Positions 1-11,168 of a DNA stretch of 24,826 bases are shown here, piece by piece (position 1 is the stretch's first letter; every line of letters begins with the position of its first letter). Position numbers and translations under genes: made by a program. The DNA is from Porogramme epimiltina (Eukaryota; Basidiomycota; Agaricomycetes; Polyporales; Polyporaceae), in NCBI GenBank assembly GCA_900155495.1, contig FTLJ01000049.1, positions 1-24,826 of the forward strand, in the 5' to 3' direction. The notes below the pieces were generated by a model that was not told the DNA's origin, did no database searches, and was given only the letters and a program-made list of their open reading frames with translations.

Positions 1-1357
1 CGGATAGCTCACCACCACCTCCACGAACCACGTCTCCGCCCCCTCCCCTCCCCTCCCCTCCGCATCGCCCTCCCCCCCACTTCCCCCCACCATCGTTCCC
101 GTATCCCACCCTCTCTCTCACTCGTCTCCGTCCCGTCCGTCCCCTCATCCCATCGTTGACGTCCGCGCATGTTATCTTATGACATTAATACATCACGCTT
201 ATGCCTCTCCCCCTCCATTAAACGGTGCGTCGTGCAGCGCGTGCTTTGCAGGGCAGCGTTTCGAACGTCCCGACCGCGCTCAAGCATCACAAGGAGCGAT
301 TTACTTGTCGCGCAGAATAAGGTGCAAGTGTGTATAAGTGTGTACCAAATTACAAGATGTACAGAACCGCCAGCCAGAGTCGTAAATATAATGAAGGAAA
401 GCCAAAAACGATATAATATGTACGCGACGTGTTGAAACGTCTACCACGGGCGTCGTCGGCGTGAAATAACGTAGCACTAGGTCTAGTTATCAGCACTGGG
501 GAAGGGGAGCAAATATAAAAGAGGTATACGTGAGATCGTGCCACAACAGTGAGTAAGGGCATTAACTAATGTGTCAACAACCAGGCATGCCGGCATCTGG
601 GCGACGCGACAGCGCGAAACGCACGCAGATCGCCAGGGGCGGGGAGAGCAGAGAGGGGGCCAGACGGTCATAGGACGCGGGAAGGCCAGAGGCCCCGCGC
701 GTCATCGGGCCCACCCGTGATGGCGATGACGACAGCCACCTTCTCAGCGGTGGAGCCCGACGTGAAGCGGCGGGCTTCCTCTCCAGCGCAGCCCGGCCTG
801 AGGGCAGGCGACACGGAAGGGGATGGAGAAGGGGGAAGGGGGGGAGGGGTGGGGAGCGTAGAGCATGCGCGCGCCACCTCCGGCTCGGCTCGCACGCGCG
901 TTACGAGAGGGGTGCCGGCACGCGTCGACGGTGCGGTGGGGCGGGCACAGTGCGTGCGGGCCTGAGCGCTGGGTCGGGTCGCCGGTGGAGTCGGGCACCG
1001 AGGGCGCGGGAGAGAAAGGGGGCTGGGAGCGCGGAGACGCCGCGAGCGGTGGCGGCGAGAAGCGGGTGGTGATGAGGAGGGGGAGGGTATGGGCGATAGG
1101 AATAGGGATGACGAGAGGAAGGCAGAGGGTGTGGTGGGGAAGGGGGGTAGTTCGAGCTTCGGCGCAGGCGGCTTGCGCTGGACCCGCGCCCGCGCCTGGG
1201 CGAGGGTGCCGGGCGCCCTCGCGGGAGCGATGTGCTGCAAGCGCGAGCGCGAGCGCGGGGCCGCCCCAGGGGTATGGGGAGGAGGGGGCAGCCTGTGCCT
1301 CGGGACGGAGCCAGGTGCATGTGCAGGCCAGGCGCGGATCCCTCGCGCGCCCGCCGC
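1..1357. other. Left-edge region without a supported gene
   Basis: No recognisable protein is encoded here. Positions 1-130 are strongly pyrimidine-rich and hold a (CCCCT)x4 tract at about 40-59. One plus frame is open from the left edge to a stop near 181 and reads as a proline-rich tail; it could be the end of a gene truncated by the window, but nothing in it is diagnostic. From about 700 to 1357 the plus strand is purine- and GC-rich, which leaves several long open frames on both strands. These have Arg/Pro/Ala-skewed composition and no family motif, so I read them as GC artefacts and as the 3' flank of the choline kinase gene. Confidence 0.5.
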
Positions 1358-3298
1358 TCACGACTGGACGCCGGGGACGCCGAGAGCGACGAGCTCGCGG
1401 CGGAAGGCGTCGACGCGGTGCTGCGCGTGGCCGAGGTAGTCGAACTCGGGCTCGCCGTCCTGGCCCTCGACGAACTCGCGCGCCTGGACGACGCCCCAGA
1501 CGGCCCACATCGCCTGCGCGGCGGGGCTCCACGCGCGGACCTGGCTCTCGAGCCGCTCCATCTCCGCCGCGAGCGCGCCGTCGCCGCCAGTTTCGCTTTC
1601 GCCGCGGCGCTGAGCTTGCTCTCCGCTCTCGGAGGAAGCAGCCTCGGCGGCGGCGTGCGTGAGGTACGCGCGGTAGAAGTTCCGGCGCTCGTCGAGGGTC
1701 GGGTACCGCGCAGGGTCAAGGACGTGTGGGACAGCGCCGTGGTAGTTCGTCGTCCACTCGTGGAAGTGGTTGGCGATATCGAGCGGGGCCGGGTTCGGCG
1801 AGGCGTACTCGAAGTCGACGACGATGATCTGCGGGCGGCCAATGGGCGCGAGGAGAAGTGCGCGGGGCGTCAGTCAGCTTACTGTTCGCTTCGCGGGGAA
1901 AGATGCGGGGAGGCACTGACCTGGCGGTGAGCAGGCTGACCTTCCTTGAGCGTGCGCATGCGCAAGAGGTTGCCGTACTGCGCGTCGTTGTGTGAGAAGA
2001 CCCTCCGGCTGGCGCCGTCCGCCTTCTCTTTCTGATCAAGCCAGCACATGTACTGTTTCCACTCGCGCTCGAGCCTGTCGAGGTCAAGGCTCTCGCGGAC
2101 TTCGGCCGGCGCAGAAGGCAGGGCGAGCACCTCACGTGCGGACGCCAGCCAAGATTTGACATTCTTCTTGACTCCAAGCTGAATGCCTCTCTCCGACCCG
2201 TCCGCCGACTGCGCGTCGTACTCTACGACGTTGATGTCGACGTCGTGCAGCTCGGCCATACGAGCACCGATCCAGGCGCTTACTTCAGGGTCGCGCATCT
2301 CGGAGGCCGTCAATGCGGTCGAGTCGAAATACTCTTCTACGCGCCCATTCTCGAACGTGCCGTAGACACGAGGGCCTATGTTGTACTTCGACGACAACAC
2401 GTGGAGGGTGTGCAGCTCCCGTGGGCGGGAGATGAGAGAGCCTGACGAAGGCCCGTAAATTCGGAGGAGCAAAATGCGTGTTCCTGAGACCGACGGGCAC
2501 GACACGAAAAAGACGGCATTGGTGAAAGAACCGGAAACCTTCTGGAGGCTGATGCTCTCTGAGGTAATCTCCTGGTTCGACCACGAGGGGGCGCGAATGG
2601 TGCGGAGGACCTTAAGGAGGTCCTCAGCGAATGGGGTGGTCTTGTAGCGTCTATGACAAAACCAAGTCAGTACAGATGGACAATAGCGAAGGTGCGAAGT
2701 TCAGACCAGGGTGGACTGCTCTGATCTGTCCCACATATGTTTAGTTTTCCAGTGGGCCCTGAAGGGCCACGACTGAGGGTAAAGAAGATACCGACCTAGC
2801 TTCTAGTCTAAAGGCTGCATGACGAAGGCCTTCTACCCGTACAACATCCACTTCTCCGTCATCGAACGGGATCGAAAGAGACGACGATGAGTAGGCAGGG
2901 GAGGTGACGATGGAAGCGTTATCGGGGAGCGAGCGAGAAGAGCTTGCGGGAGACGCGAACGGCACAGGGGTGGGCCTGAGTGCGTCAATGGGTCCCGCTG
3001 ACGATAGCTGGGGGGAAAGAGTAGGAGACATGGGGGTTTGTGTTGAGGAGGGCACGATGCCTGCTTCGCGAAGAGCGCTGAGAAACTTTGTAAAAAGAGA
3101 AGCCTTTGAACGCGGTTTAGACGGGGACCTGGCCATGGAAAGACGAGAGCCGTGATGTACCGTGCGCTTTGGAAAAGATCTGGGCGTGCTGGGAGACGTG
3201 CACGGGGTGATTGTGAGGATGGGTGGTGTCACACGAGTGGGCGAAGAGAAAGAGGAGGAGAGGGCTCGGACGACACTGGCAGCAGCCCCAGGTGGCAT
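1358..3298 (-). CDS. CKI1: Choline kinase (choline/ethanolamine kinase family)
   Basis: ATP-dependent phosphorylation of choline, first step of the CDP-choline (Kennedy) route to phosphatidylcholine; cytosolic. Three exons on the minus strand: 3298-2796, 2650-1921, 1828-1358 (567 aa). All phases close: exon 1 ends in two bases that form an Arg codon with the first base of exon 2. Residues 1-150 are a Ser/Thr/Pro-rich extension; 'GLRHAAFRLEAR' begins the kinase N-terminal region. The catalytic Brenner motif HNDAQYGN lies at about 388-395, and the family signature DFEYASPN...DIANHFHEW at about 416-436. Start: an in-frame TGA lies upstream, and the first ATG after it is at 3298. Intron 1 is 145 nt with a GTCGGT donor and a CTGAC branch site; intron 2 is 92 nt. 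The fungal enzyme often also accepts ethanolamine, so substrate preference is inferred. Family is certain, N-terminus less so. Confidence 0.93.
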
Positions 3299-6200
3299 GC
3301 TCCGCAATGACTCGTGGGAACATTCTAATCGTCGCAGATATCACGGGCCTCGAGCCGCCAATCATTGCCCCACAATATTCGCCCACTTATCGGGACTTGT
3401 CTAAATCGGATAGCTTATCTCGGCCCGCCTGTGCCCGTCCCCGCTCGGCTGAGTGGCTGTGACTGCGACCAGTGGCAGGTGAGACACTCAGCTCAGGCTT
3501 GGTCCAACTTTCTCTGCGCCCCAGTCTGCGCCATCATCACAAGTACGACATCCACCACCACCCGCAGCGCTCACGTCGTCCACACTCCAAAGTTTCGCGG
3601 CGTCTTCTGTCGGATCCAGTTTCTGCTTGCCAGGCGGTGGTCACCTGCAGCTCTTCTCAACCTGCCCGCCCCCCGTAAATCCGCACCTCGACATTCTAGG
3701 TCACCCATCTCTCTTCTCCCCGCCGGCCTTGAGGTCGCCGCCTCCCTTTGGTCTGCCTGCACCCCTCCTCGCCTGATACCCTCGCCCCAAGCAGGCATCT
3801 ATCCTCCCTCTTCAAGCCCGCCTCCTATTCTGACCACGAGTGTTAGGCGGCGCCAAGCTTTCCAGAACTTCCAGCATATCTCCTTCCAGCCCGCTTATTC
3901 AGTCCCCCCCCGCATCCTTCAGATTAGGTTCTTCGTTGAGAACCTCCCTCAGAACCAGATTTTCACGCCGCAAGAACAGCGCTACACCTGCCCGCCCTGG
4001 CCTCCTACCTCTGTCATCACCTTTCTGCACACCCGATCTCCCCGCGGTGTCTCAGCGGGGTCCCCACGACCTGTCAAAATGGTTTCGCTCTCACCTAGAC
4101 AATTCTTTCGACACGCTAGCACACCCAATGTCGTAACAGCTCGCATCTACGTCCCGTAACATCCGCTCCACCCCTGTCCTCAATTCAAACGAAATTCGTC
4201 CATCCTTTGCCCGAGCCCAGAACATCTCGAGCCCATAGGCCTCAGCTGGCGCGCCCTCCTCGTTTAGTGCCCCGCCGACGTTCGACATTAAGCTTCTTTT
4301 CCCGCCCCCCTTTCGGTCGACGGGTCTTTGTAGGACCGCTGCTATCCTGCTCCCCGCTGCGGGATCCTCGGAATCCGACTCCGCTGCACACGTCATGGGC
4401 CCCCTGAGCTTGCAGCCTACCAACACTGTTTCCAGCCTTCCTAAACCGTGTCGCCCAGGTCACCCGCAGAACTTTCCTTAGGCACGTCCGCGCGACGCGC
4501 TGTGCGGTGCGGGCCCCATGCGCCCTGTTCTTCTTGACTTCTCCTCAAAGCCTCCGAACGAGGGTGTCTCGCCACGGTCGAATCAGCTACCAGGGTCGCA
4601 CGGGGAACCCGCTCGAACCAGACACGGTCGCGGTCGACACGGCGCCGTGACCTCGTCGCCCTGGCTTGCATGCCTCCCCCGACCTTACCTCACTCTTGAA
4701 ACTTTATCATCGAGCTCTACGCCAATCTCGCGATCTCAACTAGACGAGCACAACTAACGCTTAGCGCCGCTCCCCCGGGCGGTGGGCGACCCAGACCCGC
4801 CGGAGCACCAGCCCTCCTCCGCGGTCGTGACGGGTCTTTCGCCGCCGTTGTTCGCCTCCCCTCAGCACCTGGTCATGGCTTCCTGGTCATCGCCCGCACC
4901 TGCGGCCCTGCCCAGTCCAGCCAGCGGGGCGTCGCGACCCAGCGAGCTGGCGCATCACCCGCCCGCCGACCCGTGCTCTCGTACCCCACCTTACCGACCT
5001 CCCCTGGCCTCCCGACCGCACCGAGGCGCCGCCACGGAACCCGAGCCCCTCCGCGCGCCTCGTTGTCGGATCGTGCCCGCACCGAGGCCGCCGTCGACGT
5101 TCGCGGAAGTGCGGCGGCAGCGCGGCGACACGCTATGTCTAAAGCTTCGCAGAGCAGACGCAAGCGTCGACGGGCGACCACCGGAGTCGGCGGGTTCCCC
5201 GCCCTGCCAAATAGTGCTCGATACCCCGACCGGCACCCCCTTGCCGCGCGCTCATCACCCCAGTGTCAGAGCGGCCCCGTGCTCCTGCCCGACTGCCACG
5301 GACCACGGACCACGGAAACGCAGAGCACAGAACAGAACGCAGGCCCAAGGGCCTCGACGGCGCGCGCGGGCGGGGCGCGACTCCCTCCTCGAGGGTGCAT
5401 TTCATTCCAGAGCGACTTCTCCACCACCCGCCACCTCCCCGGCTCGCGTTCCGCGCCCGAACTTCCGGCACGGCGGGCGCGATCTGCCATCGCGAACCCG
5501 CGTGAGGGGGGTCCCTGCTCCTCCCTTCTGCTCCCCCCCCCCCTTTCCTCTTCCTCTTCCCCCGTTCCAGCTCCTCCCCCGCGGCCCGGCCGATCGGCAG
5601 CACCATCTGCCAGCGCCGCGGGGACGGGTTGCGCACCCGAGTGGTCCAGTACCGAGTACGTGGGCGCGGGTGCGCGCAATATGTGGTCGGCTGCACGAGA
5701 TGCGGCGCAGCGCGCGCGGTGGGGCCAGGCTCGCGGGCGCAAACGGTCGACTTCGCGCCCTGCGTCTCGATGGCCCGGCCCCGCGATCCCCCCAATGCCA
5801 GCGATCTGCACGGAGCACGTACAGGACGGGGACACGTGCGCGCATGCAAACGTAAATCGACGAGGAGCTCGAGGGCCGCGATTCAGGGTAGGGGGATGGA
5901 GGGGTCTCGCTCGGGGGACCTAGGGCTCCGCGTGGTGATTTACTCTGGTGCTGGCATTGGATCGAGGGGAGCGTTTGGGTGTCTACCTGCTACTTGCACA
6001 ACAACTACAACAGCGCGTTACGTATGGCGTGCGAAAGCGTGCACGAACTCTAATTTTTTTGCTCTGAACAACGAGATGTCCAAGTGAGGCGAGGGCGGCG
6101 AAGTACGAGAGCGTAGGAGGAGGGGGGCAATAAGGATACGGAAGACGAGAGGGCGACGCGAACCCCCCCGGGGGGCCGCAGAGACTGTGAGAGTGAAATG

Positions 6201-6460
6201 AAAAGTCCGAAACGGCGGATTGAATCGGCTGAGGGGCGGAATCGGGCTGGGAGGCGGAAGCGCGGGAAGCGCGGAAGCCCTGGAGTGCGCAGAATGCGGA
6301 AGACGGAAGGTGGATGGCAGAAGGCCGTAGGTGGAGGGAGGGCTCAGAAGAAGGCGGGCGCGTGGCGGGCGAGAGAGGGGCGAAGCTCGCCGCCTGCGGT
6401 TGGCGGGAAGGGGGGCAGGCTCGCCACGAGGCGAGCTAAGCCGTTCCAAACCCCTACCGT
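3299..6460. other. Gene-poor, low-complexity intergenic region
   Basis: About 3.2 kb between the choline kinase start and the MFS 3' end. From 3480 to about 4760 the plus strand is CT-rich, as in fungal promoters and 5' leaders, with many short frames but no recognisable peptide. From 4782 to 5855 one plus frame is open (ATG at 4875, about 326 aa); its product is Pro/Arg/Ser-rich and matches no family I know, and other frames over the same DNA are also open, as expected at this GC content. A heptamer CCACGGA is repeated three times in tandem at 5296-5316. A spliced gene with unfamiliar short exons cannot be excluded. No tRNA-like or transposon-like structure was seen. Confidence 0.5.
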
Positions 6461-9430
6461 TCACACTCCCCCCGCCGCGGCGCAGAAGGACGCCGTGTGC
6501 GCGCACGCTGTTGCGTCGTCCCGCTCAGCCGCCGGCGCGTGAGGCTGGCCTGGTCGCGCGGCGCGAGGTTGCGAGTCTTGCTTCTCTAGGTCGGCCGGCG
6601 CCTGCGGCTCCCGCGCGCTCGCCGGGGGTGCGCCCTCCGAGTCCTCGATGGAGATGTTACGTGTTCCCATCGAGATCTGTGTGTGCGCCGTCGCGGGTCG
6701 CGGGTCAGCGCGTGTGCGGGCGGGGGGCGCGGAGGCGAGTAAAGACACCGACCAGGAAAGCCACGCCCAGACATGGGCAGCAGACGGCCCATATGGCCTG
6801 CACAGCGCGCACACAAACAGAGGGTAAAATTCAGCCACCGGGGTCGCACGCGATGCCGTAGGACAGGGGCGCACCTTGATCGCGAGCGCGAGCGCGCCCA
6901 CGACGGCGGGCCAGAGGGTCGTCGGCCGCAGGTTGTCGACGTCCTCGAGGATGTTTGACGCCGGGACGCCCGCGGGGAGCGAGTCCGAGAGCTGCCCCAG
7001 GAACACGGCGCCCGCGACGGCCTGGGCAAACGAAGAAGCGCAGAGTGAGGATCGGGCGCGACGTGCGCGACCAATTGAGACGGTGCTCACCAGGCCGACA
7101 GTCGCGCCAGTGAAACGGACGAGGAAGAACGCGCTCGTCCCTGACGCGACCTCCTGCCGCCTCAGCGCGCGGGTAAAGACTTGATAGGGCGCGTGGAAGA
7201 GCATGCCCAAGCCAATGCCGGCAATCAAGGGGAAGAGCATATTCACGCTTGTTGGAGTGTGTTCCGTCATGAGCATCATCAGCCCTAGCGGATCACAATA
7301 GCGCACGGGGAGAGGAACGAGGCACGTTAGCGTCTGAGGAGTGTCAAAGCGTAGACCGACCCACCAAAACCTAAGGTAGACGTGGCGAGTCCTGCAATGA
7401 TCACGTATTTTTGGCAGACGGTATCGAGCCGTCGCCGTGACCAATAACCGATGAGCCACGCGGCTGAGGATACCAGAGCGCGTCAGCATTGAGTAAAGAG
7501 TTGCGCTCGACGGGGCCGACTTACTCGGCATTGAGGCAAGCGAAGAGCCTAGCGAATATGGCAGCATGGCCATCCCAGCGTCAAGGGGCGCCAACCCATG
7601 AACGGCCTGCGCGACGGAACAGTGATCAGCGATCGAAGGCACACGAGTACAGGAGGCGAGGTGCCTCACCTGAAAGTAGACCGCGAGGTAGAAGGTGCCC
7701 GCGGTGAAGGCAAAATTATGGAGGAAGGTTACTGCAAGCGTGATCACTTGGGGGGGCAGCAAAACGTCAGAGACCGATACACTTCCCCAAAAGTGGGGGG
7801 CGCCGCGGGTGCACGTACAGATCGTACGATCCTTGAAAGCAATTGGGGGGAAGAGCGCGTCGCGTTTGGTACGGACCTCGTGGAGGACCCCCAGAAGCAG
7901 AACCACGACCCCTACAATAATGAGCGAGAGCGTCAAGGCGCCGGTCCCTGGAGGTGTTCGGCGGTCAAACGACGAGGGCCATCACGGGTGCCGGAAGCCG
8001 GAGGACTCACAGCCAATCTCGGTTGCGAAATTGAAGCCGATCACGATGCAGCTGCTTCCGCTCATGAAGAGGAATCTGGCGCGCGCGAGGCGTCGTCAGC
8101 TGTGACCGCACCGAAACGCGTGCTCGGAACCACGACTTACAGCCCCAGAAAGTCAAACGTCCGCCCGAAATTGCTCCAGGAAAGCCCGGAACTTCTGTCA
8201 ACGTATGTGTGGCGCAGTGAGAGCCATAAGATCACGAATGCAATCCCGCACACGGGGAGGTTCATGTAAACTGGACGCGCGGCGTATGAAGTCAGAAATG
8301 AGCCAACGTGACTTCATTAACGGTGCTCACAGGCCCATCTCCAGTTCAGCGTTCCGCTTTCATCTGTGGACATTTGCTCCGTGAGTCATCTCGCGAAGAT
8401 CAAACCGGAAAATCCGGTGGACTCGGGGTCGCAGGCATCGAGATTAAGACTCACTGCTGAAGAGACCTCCCAAGAGCGGGCCCGCCACGGCGGAGCAAGC
8501 CCAAGTGATGCTGAGCGCCTGAGACCACTTGGCCTGATTCTGCACTTCGACGATCTCTGACGTAATGGTCCAGACCAAGGAGACTATCCCTCCGCCGCCG
8601 ACCCCAGCGAGGGCGCGCGCGAGAATTAACCATGACATGTTCTGCGGCGCGATCGCCCCAGGAAAGGGCACCGTTTCATCAGACGACTCTGCGGGCGCGC
8701 GGGGCGAGTCGCGCGCGAGGGACGTACCTGTGCCGCCCCACATAGCGCAGAGCCCGCGGCAAAAATGAAGATACTGGCGTAGAGAACCGTCTAAAAGCCG
8801 TCGCATCAGAATGGTCGCACATCATGTCCGTCGGGGAGGAACGCCCACCGTGCGCCCAACGAGGTCGGACAGCTTCCCGTACAGCGGCTGGAACGCGGTC
8901 TGGGTGAGCATGTACGTCACCGAGACCCAAGTATACTCTGCTTGCTGGGCGTTGAACTCGTTGGTTATAGTCGGTAGCGCCGTGGATACAATCGTCTGAG
9001 ACACGGCCCGGACATCCGCATTTGAGTGCCTAGAAGCAAAAGGCTAACTTGAATATCGCGTTCACGTACCGCGTCCGTCGTCGCGAGGAATAGAGTTAGC
9101 GCAGCCCTGGGGTAGGCGGGTCAGCAGGCGTCGGGGCGGGAGCGCGTCGGGGCGCGTGCGCACGCACCCTGCATGGGTGAAGACTAGTCGGCTTGTCGAC
9201 TGCGGGAACGCGATTTTGCGCGCGTCATACGCGACGAGAGTGTCGCTCGACGCGCTTTTGGGTGTTGGGGCGATAGTAGGAGTGGGAGAGTGGGACGAGC
9301 GTGTGGAGGCTAGCGAGAGGCGGGGACTGGACATCTGCGAAGAGCAGTTTGCCAGCGACGGCGTCACAGTTGGTCCCGACAGCACGCTGGCCGTTTCGGA
9401 GTGGGAGGAGTACATAGGTGTGTGTGCCAT
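6461..9430 (-). CDS. DHA2-type major facilitator superfamily drug:H+ antiporter (14 TM)
   Basis: Membrane transporter expected to export drugs or metabolites using the proton gradient. Sixteen minus-strand exons: 9430-9168, 9106-9070, 8995-8849, 8790-8728, 8641-8455, 8363-8331, 8270-8141, 8075-8011, 7947-7819, 7746-7670, 7606-7525, 7463-7365, 7284-7091, 7021-6875, 6797-6753, 6676-6461 (637 aa). Every junction keeps phase. Residues 1-88 form a Ser/Thr-rich cytosolic N-terminus. Family motifs: TDATIVSTALPTI (98-110); motif A GKLSDLVGRTTVLY (140-153); RALAGVGGGG (179-188); antiporter motif C AGPLLGG (223-229). Later come NWRWAFYMNLPV and GLGMLFHAPYQVFTRAL. The last intron is a judgement: without it, translation stops at TGA 6707-6705 (about 581 aa); with it, an acidic tail (IEDSEG..., ADLEKQ) follows. 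Substrate unknown; no biosynthetic cluster lies beside it. Confidence 0.93.
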
Positions 9431-9515
9431 GAGTGTCGTTGGATGGCGGGGTGAGCTAGGAGGCCCGGGTGAGCGTAGAGTAGCTGGCGGGGCTTACGGG
9501 CATGTCGATGCAGCA

Positions 9516-9522
9516 CTTTATA
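9516..9522 (-). promoter_or_regulatory. TATA box of the MFS transporter gene
   Basis: The minus strand reads CTATAAAGTG here, with TATAAAG at 9522-9516, about 86 bp upstream of the transporter ATG at 9430. Sequence and spacing fit a fungal core promoter. Assignment rests on position only. Confidence 0.5.
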
Positions 9523-11168
9523 GGAACGCGTTGCCCGGGTTTGACGTTTCCACTATGTAATGCGTATGGAGGGAGTACACACGAACACGAGCCACGATGC
9601 GAAATGGTCGAAAAAAGGCCATGCACGGGTTGTGAACCCGAAAATCATTGTGTGAACTTGAAGAATTGTCAGCTATAAATCGAAGACGTACGGAGAGAGA
9701 GATCTGGGGAAGCTCTAAACCCTCGCCGGAGTTGGTCAGGATCGGGCCCAAAGAATTCGAAGATCCGGAAGCGAGATTTCTTGGAGTCGTGTTTGAGGAT
9801 CCCACTTCGCATCGCCGGACCAGTGGACCTGGACTCGACGTAAGCTCCAGGAACGGGTCAGTGGTCACAGACTGGACGGACATGATAGCCTGCCACTTAG
9901 ACGCGTACATTTGGACCAGTGCATGGGAGAGGTCAAGATCATGACGCTCAGAGCGCGTCCCCAACCGAATCATCCTGGGTCCCCTGCATCACTTTACGTA
10001 GCGTGTCAAACGGTACTTCTTGACAGCAAATCTCGAGTCATGCCAACCGGCGAAATAGGCAAATCCGAACTAGTGAGTACTAGTGAGATCTGGTGCGAGA
10101 GAGCTCCCGCCATCCCGTCGGCCCGCGGCAGCCTGAACGTGGTGTCGCGACGGAGGGACGAGAGTCTGTTTGAGAGCACGCGTGCCCTGCAGCCTCGGTT
10201 CGCGGCTTGAGACGGGGCCCCGATGGGCACGAGTTGAACACGCCGCGCGCGCCGGCTGAAGAGGTGGAGGTGCGCGGGAGCAAGTGGGGTGCGCGAGGCG
10301 GTCGCGGCGTGTGGGCGAGCAGTGTGCGCCGAGCCCCGACCCCGACCCCGAGCCGGCGCCGAAGCATGAGGCCCTCCGCACCGCGCGCCACGGCCCAGTG
10401 CCCACGGCCCACGCCCACTCGGCTTTCTGCCCTTTATAGAAGCTCAGGTCTGAGTCGTCTCTCGGGGAATCAGCCATCCTCTCGTTATCGGCCCTTTTGT
10501 GCACGCGGGGTCTCGTGCGCGCGAGCCTATCGCTTCTCGAGCTTGAGCGAGGGAAGCCGTTCGTCATATATTGGCGATCGCTTGGGCATTCAGGAAGCAC
10601 ACAGTCCACCCCGGTGGTCGCACCAAGCTCCCGAACCGGTTCAGTCGCGCTTGTGGAAATCAGAATGTCCCAGAGGGGAGCGAAGGGGAGCAATCATCGC
10701 GGAGCGCCTTTGACCCCCGTGGAATTTTCCACAGGCCAGCCTCGAGGGCAATCAGCACACTCAGCCCGCATCGACTTCGCCGGCCTAGATGTAGAAAAGC
10801 TGCTACCGGCCATCGGTCATGGAAGAACAATCCAAACTACCGTCCTTACCCTCGAGGCTCACACATGGCTCGCCGCAGACGAGTGCTGCTAAGTATCATG
10901 ATCAGTGGTGTACGTACTAATGATTAGCTCCGCGGATATGTACTCTACTCGATAAAAATGGACCTCAAGCCGCCCGCCGTTAGCCTTCGGGCCCAGATCC
11001 CGTGCGTCGGGGCGTTCTATGCCGTCGCCCTCACCTTCCGGTCTTGGTCTCGTTTCCTACGGTGGCCAACATCATCGCCCTCCTCGTCAGCAGACGGCTC
11101 TAGAGCGGGAAGTGTGCGCATGCGGAATGTCCGATATGCAGATCGAATTTGAAAGCAACATGAAAAAA
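9523..11168. other. Intergenic region without a recognised gene
   Basis: 1.65 kb between the MFS promoter and the 3' end of MDJ1. Frames of up to about 200 codons are open on both strands, but none carries a family motif, and overlapping frames are equally open. It holds a 10-bp direct duplication based on ACTAGTGAGT at 10069-10088 and a CCCCGA x3 tract at 10334-10351. The rest looks like upstream sequence for the transporter plus the 3' flank of MDJ1. Confidence 0.5.
10069..10088. repeat. 10-bp tandem duplication (ACTAGTGAG core)
   Basis: ACTAGTGAGT is followed directly by ACTAGTGAGA, two copies with one mismatch at the last base. It lies in the intergenic DNA upstream of the MFS gene. No function can be read from it. 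Confidence 0.6.

Noticed and set aside
1..181. Proline-rich plus frame open from the left edge, possible end of a truncated gene
   Set aside because: Only a CT-rich, low-complexity stretch; no diagnostic residue and no way to see the upstream sequence.
668..1842. Several overlapping open frames of 190-313 codons on the minus strand and 232-265 on the plus strand
   Set aside because: They overlap each other and the choline kinase exons, are Arg/Pro/Ala-skewed, and lack family motifs; high GC lowers stop frequency in all frames.
4600..4640. GGTTCGAG on the minus strand, considered as a tRNA B-box
   Set aside because: The bases after it do not fit the B-box consensus and no A-box or cloverleaf could be drawn nearby.
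7598..8269. 223-codon plus-strand frame
   Set aside because: Antisense to well-supported exons of the MFS transporter and has no motif.
6461..9430. Secondary-metabolite cluster around the efflux transporter
   Set aside because: The neighbours are housekeeping genes or gene-poor DNA; no synthase, tailoring enzyme or pathway regulator is in the window.
9648..9944. 98-codon plus frame with acidic composition, and a 151-codon minus frame over the same DNA
   Set aside because: Both strands are open over the same stretch, neither has a domain, and no splice partners could be found.
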